The notes under the pieces were generated by a model, which worked only from the letters and a program-made list of their open reading frames with translations, searched no databases and was not told the origin of the DNA. This document shows positions 17,623-26,102 of a stretch of 37,771 bases of DNA, one piece after another; the first letter of the stretch is position 1; the number at the start of each line of letters is the position of its first letter. Source of the stretch: an uncultured bacterium (GTDB lineage: Bacteria > Bacteroidota > Ignavibacteria > Ignavibacteriales > Melioribacteraceae); the NCBI GenBank assembly GCA_937936675.1, contig CALDDL010000029.1, forward strand, positions 1 through 37,771, read 5' to 3'. The position numbers were made by a program, and so were the translations under genes.

Positions 17623-18223
17623 CTTTCTTCTCTTCGGTATTCTTGGAAAAATTTTTAATTAAATCCTTAATTCTATCTGAAATAACTTCATAATCTATTT
17701 CTAATATTTCATAAGGCAATCCTGTGAATTCTGAAATATCATTAATTATTTGCGAGGGTATTTCATTCACTTTTGTATCTAAATAGACTAATTTAGTATG
17801 ACAGTCTTTAAAGAAACCTTTTGCCACTTCTTCAGATAACCCCAATTCCTCCATAAAGACTTCACGCCAGCGATGAGTCCATTCTGGCAAAAGAAAAAAT
17901 GCTCCTTCTTTTCTTAGTTTTCTATATTCTTTTTTTTCTAATAATATTTCAATACAATTAATACCCGGCATTCTTAGAATTTGATTCTCAATTTCCATTT
18001 CATGCATGTGCGGATGGCAATCCCCAAAAAGTAATAACGTCTTTTCATCTTCTTTTATCTTTTCAAGTTTCTTATTTAAGGATATTTCTAATTTTTCAGG
18101 GTACATGTGAAGCATAGAAGATACATAATCTAATTCGATATTGATATTATTCTTTTTCATAACCTCCTCAAGAATATCTTTAAATATCGAACAGGAGATG
18201 CATTTAATTTTTTGTTCTTCCAC
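17615..18223 (-). CDS. DUF1638-like protein
   Basis: This 202-residue soluble protein resembles the DUF1638 family, which is often encoded beside corrinoid methyltransferases; its function is not established. Visible metal-site-like residues are a CxxC near the N-terminus (Cys8, Cys11), LLFGDCHPHMH (Cys69, His70), Cys90, and KDCHTK (Cys141, His142). The GTG start at 18223 is chosen because the conserved CxxC lies only seven residues in and the next Met would remove it. The gene overlaps the upstream methyltransferase-like gene by 20 bases and the downstream kinase gene by 8. I recognise the family by pattern only; a role in corrinoid or metal handling is inference. Confidence 0.72.
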   Translation of the reverse strand: MEEQKIKCISCSIFKDILEEVMKKNNINIELDYVSSMLHMYPEKLEISLNKKLEKIKEDEKTLLLFGDCHPHMHEMEIENQILRMPGINCIEILLEKKEYRKLRKEGAFFLLPEWTHRWREVFMEELGLSEEVAKGFFKDCHTKLVYLDTKVNEIPSQIINDISEFTGLPYEILEIDYEVISDRIKDLIKNFSKNTEEKKGE

Positions 18224-19241
18224 TTACAATTCTTCCCTTCTCTTTAATAGCCTCTTTAATCATTTTAATTTTTTCAATCGGAGTTTTTATAGGAATATCG
18301 GCATTTGATGTTGCAAATATAAAATAAGGATCATCTTGCATTTGATCTAATATATCAATTGTTTTATTATAAATTTTCTCCGAAGAAAGATTGATAAGTT
18401 CGGGACCATCAATATTACCGGCTAAAACCTTATTAGGACCTAATTTATTTCTTGCAATTTTTAGGTCTTCATTCGCACTTACTACATAGGCAATTGTATT
18501 TGGTGAATCTTTGTACAATTCTAAAAAAGGCAGATATTTAGTCCCACCGGAATGATTAATAATATATCCTTTAGTTTCCGAATTAAAAGTATTAATTATG
18601 GGTAAAAATCTTTCCACAATTTCCTTTGTAACGATAGAGGGATTTAGGAAAACGGGTGGTATTACTAAAAAGGTTGCCCCATTTTCCAAAAGTGAAGCAT
18701 TAAAATCTAAGCAAAATGGTATCGTGTAATCCAAAACTTTTTTTGTGGCTTCTTTATCGAATAAAACTATCTCGAGCCATTTATCTAATCCAAATAAAAC
18801 TATTGGAAGATCAACAGGACTTAATGTAATTGCCGAAACTGGAACTTGATTAGAATACTTTGAAGAGAGCTTCCTGACAATATCTAAAAAATAATTTAAT
18901 TGCGGAAAATTTTCTACTTTCGGAGGAGGAAGTTTAAGAATATCTCCGGGATCAGAAAAAGCCGGTTTTCTTAAATTCGGAGGGAAATCTTCAAAGTACT
19001 TTAATTCACTTCCAAAAGCAGCCCCTAATAAAGGAACTGAAAAGGGAGCATATATAAAATCTGGCTTGAATGTTTCATAAGCAGCGCACTGACCTTCATA
19101 ATAAAGATCGGAATTTGAATAGTATTCTTTTAATGGTGCATTAATAATTCCTGCTCCATATAAACTTAATAATAAACTAAACGGACGTCTATCGACCGAA
19201 GCTCCTTGGGCAGTAGCTAATATTCTTTCAAAACTATTCAT
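18204..19241 (-). CDS. Uroporphyrinogen decarboxylase-family (MtaA/MtbA-like) protein
   Basis: The protein has 345 residues, about the usual length for a single TIM-barrel URO-D domain. The N-terminus (MNSFERILATAQGASVDRRP) and the stretch KVLAGNIDGPELI match the methylcobalamin:thiol methyltransferase branch better than true heme-pathway HemE. In MtaA/MtbA a zinc site is formed by H-x-C and a distal Cys. Here the corresponding segments read NHSGG (His230 kept, Gly232 in place of Cys) and TSNADIP (no Cys). Zinc-dependent thiol activation is therefore doubtful. It overlaps the corrinoid protein gene by ATGA, so the corrinoid protein is its likely partner. The methyl donor and acceptor are unknown. 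Confidence 0.8.
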   Translation of the reverse strand: MNSFERILATAQGASVDRRPFSLLLSLYGAGIINAPLKEYYSNSDLYYEGQCAAYETFKPDFIYAPFSVPLLGAAFGSELKYFEDFPPNLRKPAFSDPGDILKLPPPKVENFPQLNYFLDIVRKLSSKYSNQVPVSAITLSPVDLPIVLFGLDKWLEIVLFDKEATKKVLDYTIPFCLDFNASLLENGATFLVIPPVFLNPSIVTKEIVERFLPIINTFNSETKGYIINHSGGTKYLPFLELYKDSPNTIAYVVSANEDLKIARNKLGPNKVLAGNIDGPELINLSSEKIYNKTIDILDQMQDDPYFIFATSNADIPIKTPIEKIKMIKEAIKEKGRIVSGRTKN

Positions 19242-19900
19242 AATTTACTCCGCAGAGAAAGCTCTTCGAATAATTTAACGGCAGAAATAGCATTTGGTGC
19301 GGTTCCATCTCCTCCAACTGTTTTTACTAATTCCGGACGAAGATTAAATATTGCACCTCCAACTGCTAACATTAACTTATCTTTATAACCTCTATTATTT
19401 ATTTCCTCGCGAAGCTTTTTAATATTTTTTGCATTGACAAACATCATTGCCGAAGCTCCGATAACTTTTGCACCATTATCAAGAGCAGAATTAATAAATT
19501 CTTCTGGAAGGACATCATTGCCAAGATCATGTACCTCCCAGCCTGATGCTTCCAAAAATACCGATACTAATCGTCTTCCTAAAGAATGATAGTCATCTTC
19601 GATATTACCTACTACTGCTATTCCTTTATATTTTTTTTCAAGAGTTCTTTTATTATACTCATCGGCGGTTTTTAAGAGAATATCTTCGGCGATTTTGCCA
19701 GCGATATATCCGTTTGCGAGGCTTATATCGGGGTTCTTCATCCAATATTCACCGAATAAGAGTAGGGCAGGTTCTAATAAATTCTTAAGTGCATCCTCAT
19801 AGTTACTTTCACTTGCATATTCATCTACAATATCATTCGCAGCAATTCTATCAGAAATTTTCAAAGCTTGAAATAAACTCTCAATTTGCTTGGAAATCAT
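19238..19900 (-). CDS. Corrinoid (cobalamin-binding) protein, MtaC/MtbC-like
   Basis: The protein has 220 residues. It comprises an N-terminal helical cap (about 1-88, B12-binding_2 type) and a Rossmann-like B12-binding domain (about 90-215). The base-off motif DxHxxG is present as DYHSLG (residues 103-108), with His105 as the cobalt ligand. SAMM and GGAIFN correspond to the later SxL and GG elements. ATG 19900 is chosen over the GTG at 19906 because GAGG sits about 6 bases before it. This is the first gene of a four-gene overlapping operon. It would carry a methyl group between a substrate methyltransferase (none in view) and the URO-D-family protein. Confidence 0.9.
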   Translation of the reverse strand: MISKQIESLFQALKISDRIAANDIVDEYASESNYEDALKNLLEPALLLFGEYWMKNPDISLANGYIAGKIAEDILLKTADEYNKRTLEKKYKGIAVVGNIEDDYHSLGRRLVSVFLEASGWEVHDLGNDVLPEEFINSALDNGAKVIGASAMMFVNAKNIKKLREEINNRGYKDKLMLAVGGAIFNLRPELVKTVGGDGTAPNAISAVKLFEELSLRSKL

Positions 19901-19990
19901 AAACACCTCATCGGTTAATATATAATTAATATTATCGAATTACTTAAGCATTATTTGAATTAGAATTTAACAATATCCGTATTAAAGTCA

Positions 19991-20017
19991 AAAAAAAAGG
20001 GCACCTAAGTGCCCTTT
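19991..20017 (-). terminator. Rho-independent terminator of the small membrane peptide gene
   Basis: Read on the minus strand, AAAGGGCAC and GTGCCCTTT form a 9-base-pair stem with a 4-base loop (plus-strand 20005-20008), followed by a run of eight T whose first three also close the stem (plus-strand A-run 19991-19998). It lies 21 bases after the stop of the 28-residue gene. Confidence 0.9.
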
Positions 20018-20038
20018 AAAATTTTATTAACTTATTAG

Positions 20039-20125
20039 TTATTGGAGATAAGTTGTATAACTGGCATAAATTGCAGATACAACCACTAAAAGGAACATCA
20101 AAACAACAGCTACAAATCTCAACAT
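20039..20125 (-). CDS. 28-residue single-span membrane peptide
   Basis: An ATG at 20125 opens a 28-codon frame: MLRFVAV at the N-terminus, a continuous hydrophobic span of about 16 residues, then a short polar tail (ASYTTYLQ). AGGAG lies 8 bases upstream of the ATG, one of the better ribosome sites in the window. A strong terminator follows the stop and another precedes the gene. A perfect TATAAT (plus-strand 20144-20149) lies 18 bases upstream of the ATG, but without a good -35. It may be expressed by read-through from the large secreted-protein gene or from its own weak promoter. The function is unknown; single-span peptides of this size often sit in a membrane complex. Confidence 0.6.
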   Translation of the reverse strand: MLRFVAVVLMFLLVVVSAIYASYTTYLQ

Positions 20126-20169
20126 AGTATGCTCTCCTAAATAATTATAAAAAAATTACAAAAAATATT

Positions 20170-20191
20170 GCCCCGTTAAAACTAACGGGGC
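20170..20191 (-). terminator. Rho-independent terminator of the FN3-repeat protein gene
   Basis: Read on the minus strand, GCCCCGTTA and TAACGGGGC form a 9-base-pair stem with a 4-base loop, followed by T-rich sequence. It starts 7 bases after the stop of the large secreted protein gene and separates it from the 28-residue gene. Confidence 0.8.
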
Positions 20192-20197
20192 TAAATA

Positions 20198-23100
20198 TTA
20201 TTTTATTAAAAGCATCTTTTTGTTAGTGAAATATTCACCTGCTTTTACTGTATATATATAAGCACCTGATGAAACCTTATTACCAAAGTTATCATCGCCA
20301 TTCCACATTACAGAATAGCTTCCTGCCGGCTTATTATTATTAACAAGTGTCTTTATTTCTTGTCCTAACATATTATATATTCTTACTGTAACTAATGCTT
20401 CCATAGGAAGAGCATATTTTATCGTAGTCGATGGATTGAATGGATTCGGATAATTCTGTTCAACTTTAAAATCAGTTGGTATCACTGCCGATTCCTCTTC
20501 GATTGCAGTAATTCCGCTGCCTGTTTTGAATTTAGCAACTCCGGAATAATTAGAATATTTATCGCCTTCGGTTTTACTTCTCACACGCCAGAAATATTCT
20601 TTATTCTCTTCTAATCCACTTACTTTATAAGATGGAGAATCAAGACCCGAGTAAGTTACCGAGTTTTCCATCTTTGCGTTGTCTGCTACTTCTAGTTCAT
20701 ACGCGAGTTTGGATGAAGGTGCCGAAGGCGTCATCCATGATAATACAGGCGATGAAGTATTGATAGTAAGGTTATTTGTTGGTCCACCGATTCTTGGCTG
20801 GATCGCAAATGAAGGTCCTGCATCAATTGTAAATTCTTCGGTTGCAGAGAATGATGAATATGAAGCACCTCCATACCAAGCTCTTACCTTCCAGAAATAT
20901 GTTGCTCCGGGTGTAAGTCCGGTTAAAGAAGCAAAAGTATTTGTTCCCTGCACATTAGCGGCTATTGTTGTAGTTGCTAACGGGAAGAATACATCTGAAT
21001 TGCTATATACAACTTCAAATCCTTGAATTCCGGCTGTTGAACCTGTCCAATACCAATAAAGATCTACATTTGATGAATAAACAGTTACTCCGCCGATTGG
21101 GTATGTAAGAGCTACTAATCCGCTGCTCGGTCCACCGGCTAAAGTAAATGAACCTTCAGACCATGCTGAATATGTAGTTCCATCATAAGATGCGACTGCC
21201 CAATAATATGTTGTTCCATAATTTAACGGAGCTGCGAAAGTATAGAATGTTTGGTTTAGATCATTTACGTCTGCAGTGCCATCATAAGTTGTATTCCAAT
21301 TAGCAGAAGTTGAACCTGCTTTCCATCTGACGGTATATTTCGTTAATCCGAAAGTGCCACCTTCGAGATACCAATATACCGATGGCATTGCATCATAAAC
21401 AGTTGGATTACCAACAGGCCATGAAGCTACCGGATATGAAGTACCTATTCCTCCATTTACTAAGAATGAAGAAGGAGTTGACCATGTACTTGTACTTGAA
21501 CCATTATCTGATCTGACTCTCCAATGATAAGAAGCTCCCGGAGTAAGTCCGCTTGCTTGTACAAATAAATCTGCGACATCATTATATGTAGGAACTCCTG
21601 TAAATGGTGTAGCCAAAGGTTGAATCTCAATATCAAAAACTAATCCTGAACTTGATGCACTTAAATACCAATATAGATAAGGAGCAGTAGTATAAACTGT
21701 TACTCCGCCTGTCGGATATGAATTTATTGGTTGTACTAAAGTACCAGCACCATTAGTCTTAAATGAAGAAGCAATGCTCCAAGCACCAATCTGTTCTTCC
21801 GGTGTTCCGCGTTTATAAACACTTCTTACTCTCCACCAATGCGTTAATCCCGGTTGTAAATTGGAAATTGCAGTATGATATAAAGCATTAATATTCGTTG
21901 CACTATAAACAGCGGCTCCAAAATTCGTTAAACTTACTTCTAAATCGTAAGTTAGATTTGTACCGATTCCGCCAATATACCAATAGAAAGTTGGTTTACT
22001 TTCATAAACTAAATGACCTCCTGTTGGATATGAGGGGTTAACAGATACAGCACCTCCGGAAGTTGTGAAATATCTTACAGGTGAATATCCTAATACTTCA
22101 TTTCCTGCGTTAAGTAAAACGACTCTCCAATAATATTTTGTACCGCCGGTTGGTGCCCAGCTATAAAATAGATTTGAAGTAGTAACTTGGAAATCTGGAG
22201 TTGACCATTCTAATTCTGTTGGAGGCACTAAAGATGCTTTTACCTGAAACTTGAATTGCATTGTTCCAACTGCTTGATTAATAGACCAAGTAAACATGGT
22301 ATTATCTGTATAAACTAATGCGCCGTTAGAAGGCCAGTTTGGATTTATTGTTACTGCCGGAATTGTGGTAAAATGCCATATTGCAGATGGGACGCTTGTT
22401 AGACCATCTTTTGCAACTACCTGCCAGTAATAGGTTGTGTTATTATTTAATGGGAAGGGAAATGAACCCGGATTAGCATCATCTTCGGTATAATCATAAT
22501 ATGTCATCGTAGTTGTATTCGCTGGGATTGCCAAATCCGTATAAACGACATTAGCATCAAAGGCTACTTGACTAGCACCTGATGTTGAAACGCGAAGTTC
22601 GTATTCTGATTCAAAAGAAGCATCTGTCCATGTAAATGTTGGTTCTACTGCCACACCTGTTAAACCATTATAAGGTGTAAGCAATGGCAAAGCTGTATAA
22701 AAATGTCTAATTCCGCTAGTTTTAGTTTCAGTATCATTGAGCTTCAATGCGTCATCCACTCTTGCGGTTACCTTCCAAAAATATTTTGTTGCTGCTGATA
22801 AACCCACTGGGCTATAATTTAAAGTAGCAACTGTGCCATTTAATAATGCCGGAGCTGGGTTATTAGCTTCAACATACACATCATATTGAACCGATGATGT
22901 ACTCGGACTCATAGTCCATGTAATATTAGGAGTTAAGTTTGATGATACAAATCCATCTGCCGGTCCGCTTAATGCCGGAGTAGCTAATAGAGTAACAAAA
23001 GTAAAAGTAGCTGAGGTTACTGTGGATGCAGTCGGTGCATCGTTATCAGTGGACTCAACAATCCAATAATATTGAGTATTATATGCTAATGTATTTATAG

Positions 23101-23971
23101 GTAAATTAAAACTCGTACCTGCTTGAGGAGGTGATGCATATACGAAACTTGTTAATCCCGCATCGGCATAAACTTTTAATACATAACTATTTGCACCAAT
23201 TCCGCCTGTTGCCGTGTTCCATGTAAAGGTCGGAGTTAGAGATTGCAAGATTGCCGAATTTGCAGGGGTTAAAAGAAGTCCGCTTGCTAAATCCGCTGCA
23301 GTAGTAAAAGTAAAAACTGATGAATATCCATTTGCCGGTGAGGCATCATAGGATTTTACTACCCACCAATATTGTGTAGATGGTGATAATGTTGCTGCGG
23401 GCACTTGCTCTTGGCTAACAACTAAACCTGCTGCCGAATAAATCGAAGTGGTTAATCCTGCATCGCTGAAAATCTCTACATCATAAGTATATGGAGCAGT
23501 TCCGCCTGCGGCATCAGTCCAGTCGAGTAAGACTGTTTTACTTACACCCAAAGCTGCATCGGCAGGGAATGATGGAACTGCTAGTGTAAATGGTGCGGCT
23601 AATGTAGTAAATGAAAATGGAACATATAGAGACGGTCCATTATCGTCAGTAGCCGTAACTCGCCAAAAATATGTTGCACCGGGGCTTAAAAATCCTGCCG
23701 GTAAATTTAATGAGGTTCCTGCCTGTGAAGCTGATGTATATATAATGGAGCCAAATGTTGCATCTGTATCATCAATCTCCAATACATAATTTACAGAACC
23801 TGCACTCGGAGTTGCTGCTGCCCATGAAAAGTTAGGAGTTTGATTCTGTGTAGCATCTAAGTCAGCCGGAGCTGATAATAATCCTACCACGGGTTGTGCG
23901 GTAATCTCGTGCGTCGAAAATGCAAATAGCAACGCAACAAGTGTGAAAAGTAGTAAATGATTTTTTCTCAT
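20198..23971 (-). CDS. Secreted multi-repeat fibronectin-III-like protein with T9SS sorting domain
   Basis: The protein has 1257 residues. A signal peptide (about 1-25, ending ITAQ) is followed by eleven fibronectin-III-like repeats of about 90-110 residues. Each repeat ends near a (Y/F/H)xW(R/V/K)V strand such as ATYFWRV, TQYYWIV or TTYYWAV. The C-terminal 80 or so residues form a type IX secretion sorting domain (NYPNPFNPSTTIKYALP, ending in GEYFTNKKMLLIK). The chain should be exported, carried across the outer membrane by T9SS, and released or attached at the surface. Repeats 6-10 share an extra PTGGVTVY...YWY signature, unlike repeats 1-5. No catalytic domain is seen. A surface stalk or adhesin is the likeliest role. 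It is followed by its own terminator. Confidence 0.88.
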   Translation of the reverse strand: MRKNHLLLFTLVALLFAFSTHEITAQPVVGLLSAPADLDATQNQTPNFSWAAATPSAGSVNYVLEIDDTDATFGSIIYTSASQAGTSLNLPAGFLSPGATYFWRVTATDDNGPSLYVPFSFTTLAAPFTLAVPSFPADAALGVSKTVLLDWTDAAGGTAPYTYDVEIFSDAGLTTSIYSAAGLVVSQEQVPAATLSPSTQYWWVVKSYDASPANGYSSVFTFTTAADLASGLLLTPANSAILQSLTPTFTWNTATGGIGANSYVLKVYADAGLTSFVYASPPQAGTSFNLPINTLAYNTQYYWIVESTDNDAPTASTVTSATFTFVTLLATPALSGPADGFVSSNLTPNITWTMSPSTSSVQYDVYVEANNPAPALLNGTVATLNYSPVGLSAATKYFWKVTARVDDALKLNDTETKTSGIRHFYTALPLLTPYNGLTGVAVEPTFTWTDASFESEYELRVSTSGASQVAFDANVVYTDLAIPANTTTMTYYDYTEDDANPGSFPFPLNNNTTYYWQVVAKDGLTSVPSAIWHFTTIPAVTINPNWPSNGALVYTDNTMFTWSINQAVGTMQFKFQVKASLVPPTELEWSTPDFQVTTSNLFYSWAPTGGTKYYWRVVLLNAGNEVLGYSPVRYFTTSGGAVSVNPSYPTGGHLVYESKPTFYWYIGGIGTNLTYDLEVSLTNFGAAVYSATNINALYHTAISNLQPGLTHWWRVRSVYKRGTPEEQIGAWSIASSFKTNGAGTLVQPINSYPTGGVTVYTTAPYLYWYLSASSSGLVFDIEIQPLATPFTGVPTYNDVADLFVQASGLTPGASYHWRVRSDNGSSTSTWSTPSSFLVNGGIGTSYPVASWPVGNPTVYDAMPSVYWYLEGGTFGLTKYTVRWKAGSTSANWNTTYDGTADVNDLNQTFYTFAAPLNYGTTYYWAVASYDGTTYSAWSEGSFTLAGGPSSGLVALTYPIGGVTVYSSNVDLYWYWTGSTAGIQGFEVVYSNSDVFFPLATTTIAANVQGTNTFASLTGLTPGATYFWKVRAWYGGASYSSFSATEEFTIDAGPSFAIQPRIGGPTNNLTINTSSPVLSWMTPSAPSSKLAYELEVADNAKMENSVTYSGLDSPSYKVSGLEENKEYFWRVRSKTEGDKYSNYSGVAKFKTGSGITAIEEESAVIPTDFKVEQNYPNPFNPSTTIKYALPMEALVTVRIYNMLGQEIKTLVNNNKPAGSYSVMWNGDDNFGNKVSSGAYIYTVKAGEYFTNKKMLLIK

Positions 23972-24187
23972 TTAAACACCCTCTCTTTTATTTAAGTTTA
24001 TTTAATGGCTGGTAGAACGCAAACCTTAATAAGTTACTATGTCCAGTTTAAGCATATTCATATTTCCATAATAACTTTTTTAAAATAAAAAGTAAAGAAT
24101 AAAAGACAAAAAATCTCATTTAAAATTGGCATGTGTTTCCGGTCAAGTCAGACCTCCTTGTAAAAGAGTTGTAAGTAGTATATTACT

Positions 24188-25138
24188 TTAATGGGTCATC
24201 TCAAATGTTTCTGTAACCTGAATCTCACGAGTATTATTATATATCTCACTTAATTTAGAAAGGTTATCAGCATCAAGTGAAATCATTAACTTACTTATTT
24301 GATTTAGAATATCTATCTGTTTTATTGTTAGTTCATTATTGTTTTTAAAAGCATAATCCAATATTGGTGCATACTGATAAATAGGAAATTCCATTCCCAA
24401 TATAGATGCTAAATCAGGACTAATTTTCCCCAATATTGAAACCAATCCGGTATAACTACCTGGTATTCCATATTTAGAGGCATCGATTTCCCCTTTTTGC
24501 ATTTTTAACCAAATTTCGTTACTAAAATCAAATTTATCTCTACTGAAATCAATCATCTTTATACTTGGATCAACAAGCATCCAACGCTTTTCTTTTTCAT
24601 TCCATACTTCACAAATAGTATGACTCATATGAAAATCAGGAATAAAATAAGTAGCATGTCCACAACGAACTCTAGCGGGGATACCTTTATACTTAAGTAT
24701 TGATGCCAATAAGATTGCATAATCCCTGCAAGTAAGTATTAGGCGATCTTCTATTTTCCGATCATTGACCAAACCCCTGGAGTCATATTTTATAAGTCCC
24801 TCCAAAACCAGTTTAACAGTAGGATATTTAAATGACTCATCTCCTCGCTCTTTAGGTATTTGCTCTCGATATCTTGGTAATTCAGCAAAGGGATGAATAA
24901 ATTGAGATTTAATTAGACCGCATAGCTCAGATAATGAATCCGGCAAATTTTCATATAAATATTCATATTCTCCAGGATCGGTAAATGGACTATATTGAAG
25001 GTAGAAATCTAATATCGATGTGTTCTCTTTGTTATAGGTACTTTTCAAAATCTGTTCGTTTGAATTTTGTGAGTTGGTTTGAGCATAATTAAGTTCCATT
25101 AGAATGGAAATCATTAAAATAAATAGTATAGTTCTCAT
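24188..25138 (-). CDS. Secreted transglutaminase-like (papain-fold) protein
   Basis: The protein has 316 residues when started at ATG 25138, which gives a clean signal peptide (MRTILFILMISILMELNYAQ). The upstream TTG at 25174 would add residues that spoil it, and GGATT lies about 8 bases before the ATG. The core carries the transglutaminase-like triad: Cys137 in LTCRDYAILLASIL, His173 in SHTICEVW and Asp190 in LVDPS. Such proteins act as peptidases or amide-transferring enzymes, and the spacing here is typical. It lies 49 bases downstream of a winged-helix regulator gene, with a palindrome in the gap. It probably acts in the periplasm or outer envelope; the substrate is unknown. Confidence 0.83.
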   Translation of the reverse strand: MRTILFILMISILMELNYAQTNSQNSNEQILKSTYNKENTSILDFYLQYSPFTDPGEYEYLYENLPDSLSELCGLIKSQFIHPFAELPRYREQIPKERGDESFKYPTVKLVLEGLIKYDSRGLVNDRKIEDRLILTCRDYAILLASILKYKGIPARVRCGHATYFIPDFHMSHTICEVWNEKEKRWMLVDPSIKMIDFSRDKFDFSNEIWLKMQKGEIDASKYGIPGSYTGLVSILGKISPDLASILGMEFPIYQYAPILDYAFKNNNELTIKQIDILNQISKLMISLDADNLSKLSEIYNNTREIQVTETFEMTH

Positions 25139-25156
25139 ATTTAATCCTATTAAGTA

Positions 25157-25174
25157 GTTAATAATATTAACCAA
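25157..25174. promoter_or_regulatory. Palindromic operator candidate upstream of the transglutaminase gene
   Basis: GTTAATAATATTAAC is a perfect palindrome around one central base and is followed by CAA on the plus strand. It lies 19 bases before the ATG at 25138. The same 18-base word recurs with two differences at 26103-26120. On the minus strand it reads TTGGTTAATA..., so it may also contain a -35-like TTGGTT. The winged-helix gene next door is a plausible source of its binding protein. Confidence 0.5.
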
Positions 25175-25187
25175 ATTGATAAAAAAT

Positions 25188-25478
25188 TTAGCTTTGTGGA
25201 TGTATGTATTTTTTAAGATTATTTACATACTCCTCGAATGCTTTAATTCCTTTTTTTGTTATTGAAATAGTGGTATTTGGATAATTGTTTTTGAATGATT
25301 TTTCAACTTTGATATAGCCGGCATCCTGTAACTTCTTAATCTGGATACTTATATTACCGGCAGCAGCTTTAGTAGATTCTTTTATAAAAATAAAATCTGC
25401 TTTATCCATTGTCATTAATATAGAAACTATCGACAAGCGAAGCTGTGAGTGTAATAATGGATCTAACTCTTTATACAT
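25188..25478 (-). CDS. Winged-helix transcriptional regulator
   Basis: This 96-residue protein consists almost entirely of one winged-helix domain: LHSQLRLSIVSILMTMDKAD (helix 1 and start of helix 2), the recognition helix region KAAAGNISIQIKKLQDAGYI, and the wing KVEKSFKNNYPNTTISITKKG. This is the pattern of the small MarR/ArsR-like regulators (PF13601 type) that are usually encoded with a membrane protein. It overlaps the membrane protein gene upstream by 8 bases, so the two are co-expressed. No ligand or sensor domain is present, so regulation may go through protein level or the membrane partner. Likely targets are the two palindromes at 25157 and 26103. Confidence 0.88.
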   Translation of the reverse strand: MYKELDPLLHSQLRLSIVSILMTMDKADFIFIKESTKAAAGNISIQIKKLQDAGYIKVEKSFKNNYPNTTISITKKGIKAFEEYVNNLKKYIHPQS

Positions 25479-26058
25479 TTTCTTCTCTTTGTGCTTTATT
25501 AAATAATAATCCGGGGATTATAAAAGCGACTACTGATACAAATGACATTATTAAAAAATGGTACTGCCATTCAATAAAAAACGCGATGAATGCGGATAAA
25601 TTTAATAAAATACCACCAATTAAAAGAGGTTTAAATTTGATTGCCACTCCACAAATTATTGTCCAGAATGATAATAAAATTAAAAAGATTGGGATTAAGG
25701 TTAACCCAAGTTGTGTATGAAATAAAAAACCCAATATCAAAAGATTTGCACCAAGTACAATACCCATTGCTTGAATAATATTTCCTAAAATTGTTTTTGG
25801 CAATTTATTTCTTTTCTCTTTTTTCTGAAAGAAGATAAATGTATAAATCGCCGCAAGTGGATATAGAAGCGCAGGGAGACCAATGCCTATGTTTAAATTC
25901 AAACTTGCTATTAAAAATTGGCTTAATGTTACAATAAAAATTAAAATTCCCCAAAATAATAACAGGTAGCCATTTTCTTCAAATTTTCTTTTAGTCTCTT
26001 CTATTGTTTTTGCAATTAATAAGAGACTTTCTTCAGGTGTAAAATTTGTTTCTTCCAT
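25471..26058 (-). CDS. Multi-pass membrane protein co-encoded with a winged-helix regulator
   Basis: The 195-residue protein starts at ATG 26058, preceded by a G-rich ribosome site (GGGGGG, 5 bases before); the GTG at 26088 is less likely. A cytoplasmic N-terminal helix (LLIAKTIEETKRKFEENGY) is followed by about six membrane segments in pairs. No enzymatic motif is seen. Its stop overlaps the regulator gene. Membrane proteins of this shape are common partners of PF13601-type regulators in Bacteroidota-related bacteria, but the role is unknown. Confidence 0.78.
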   Translation of the reverse strand: MEETNFTPEESLLLIAKTIEETKRKFEENGYLLLFWGILIFIVTLSQFLIASLNLNIGIGLPALLYPLAAIYTFIFFQKKEKRNKLPKTILGNIIQAMGIVLGANLLILGFLFHTQLGLTLIPIFLILLSFWTIICGVAIKFKPLLIGGILLNLSAFIAFFIEWQYHFLIMSFVSVVAFIIPGLLFNKAQREENV

Positions 26059-26102
26059 TTTTCCCCCCAATGAAATAATTAAATACACACGAATATAAAC
26101 TA

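Noticed and set aside
18204..19241. HemE (true uroporphyrinogen decarboxylase)
   Set aside because: The overlap with a corrinoid protein gene and a DUF1638-like gene, and the MtaA-like N-terminus, favour the methyltransferase branch.
19911..19936. AT-rich GGTTAATA/TTAATATTAT sequence before the corrinoid operon as a third copy of the 25157/26103 palindrome
   Set aside because: The match is partial, the spacing differs and AT-rich promoters produce such words often.
20679..21026. 115-codon plus-strand frame inside the FN3 repeat gene
   Set aside because: It is an antisense shadow of a repetitive coding region; the minus-strand reading has signal peptide, repeats and sorting domain.
20198..23971. 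Possible DNA-level tandem repeat or CRISPR-like array
   Set aside because: The repetition is at protein level (FN3 domains); no short exact DNA repeats with regular spacers are seen here or elsewhere in the window.
24058..24132. 24-codon minus-strand frame starting MPILNEIF between the FN3 protein and transglutaminase genes
   Set aside because: No ribosome site near the ATG, strongly AT-driven composition and no flanking signals.
24152..24159. Perfect AAGGAGGT ribosome-binding sequence on the minus strand
   Set aside because: The only start at proper spacing is a TTG opening an 8-codon frame, so it is probably chance.
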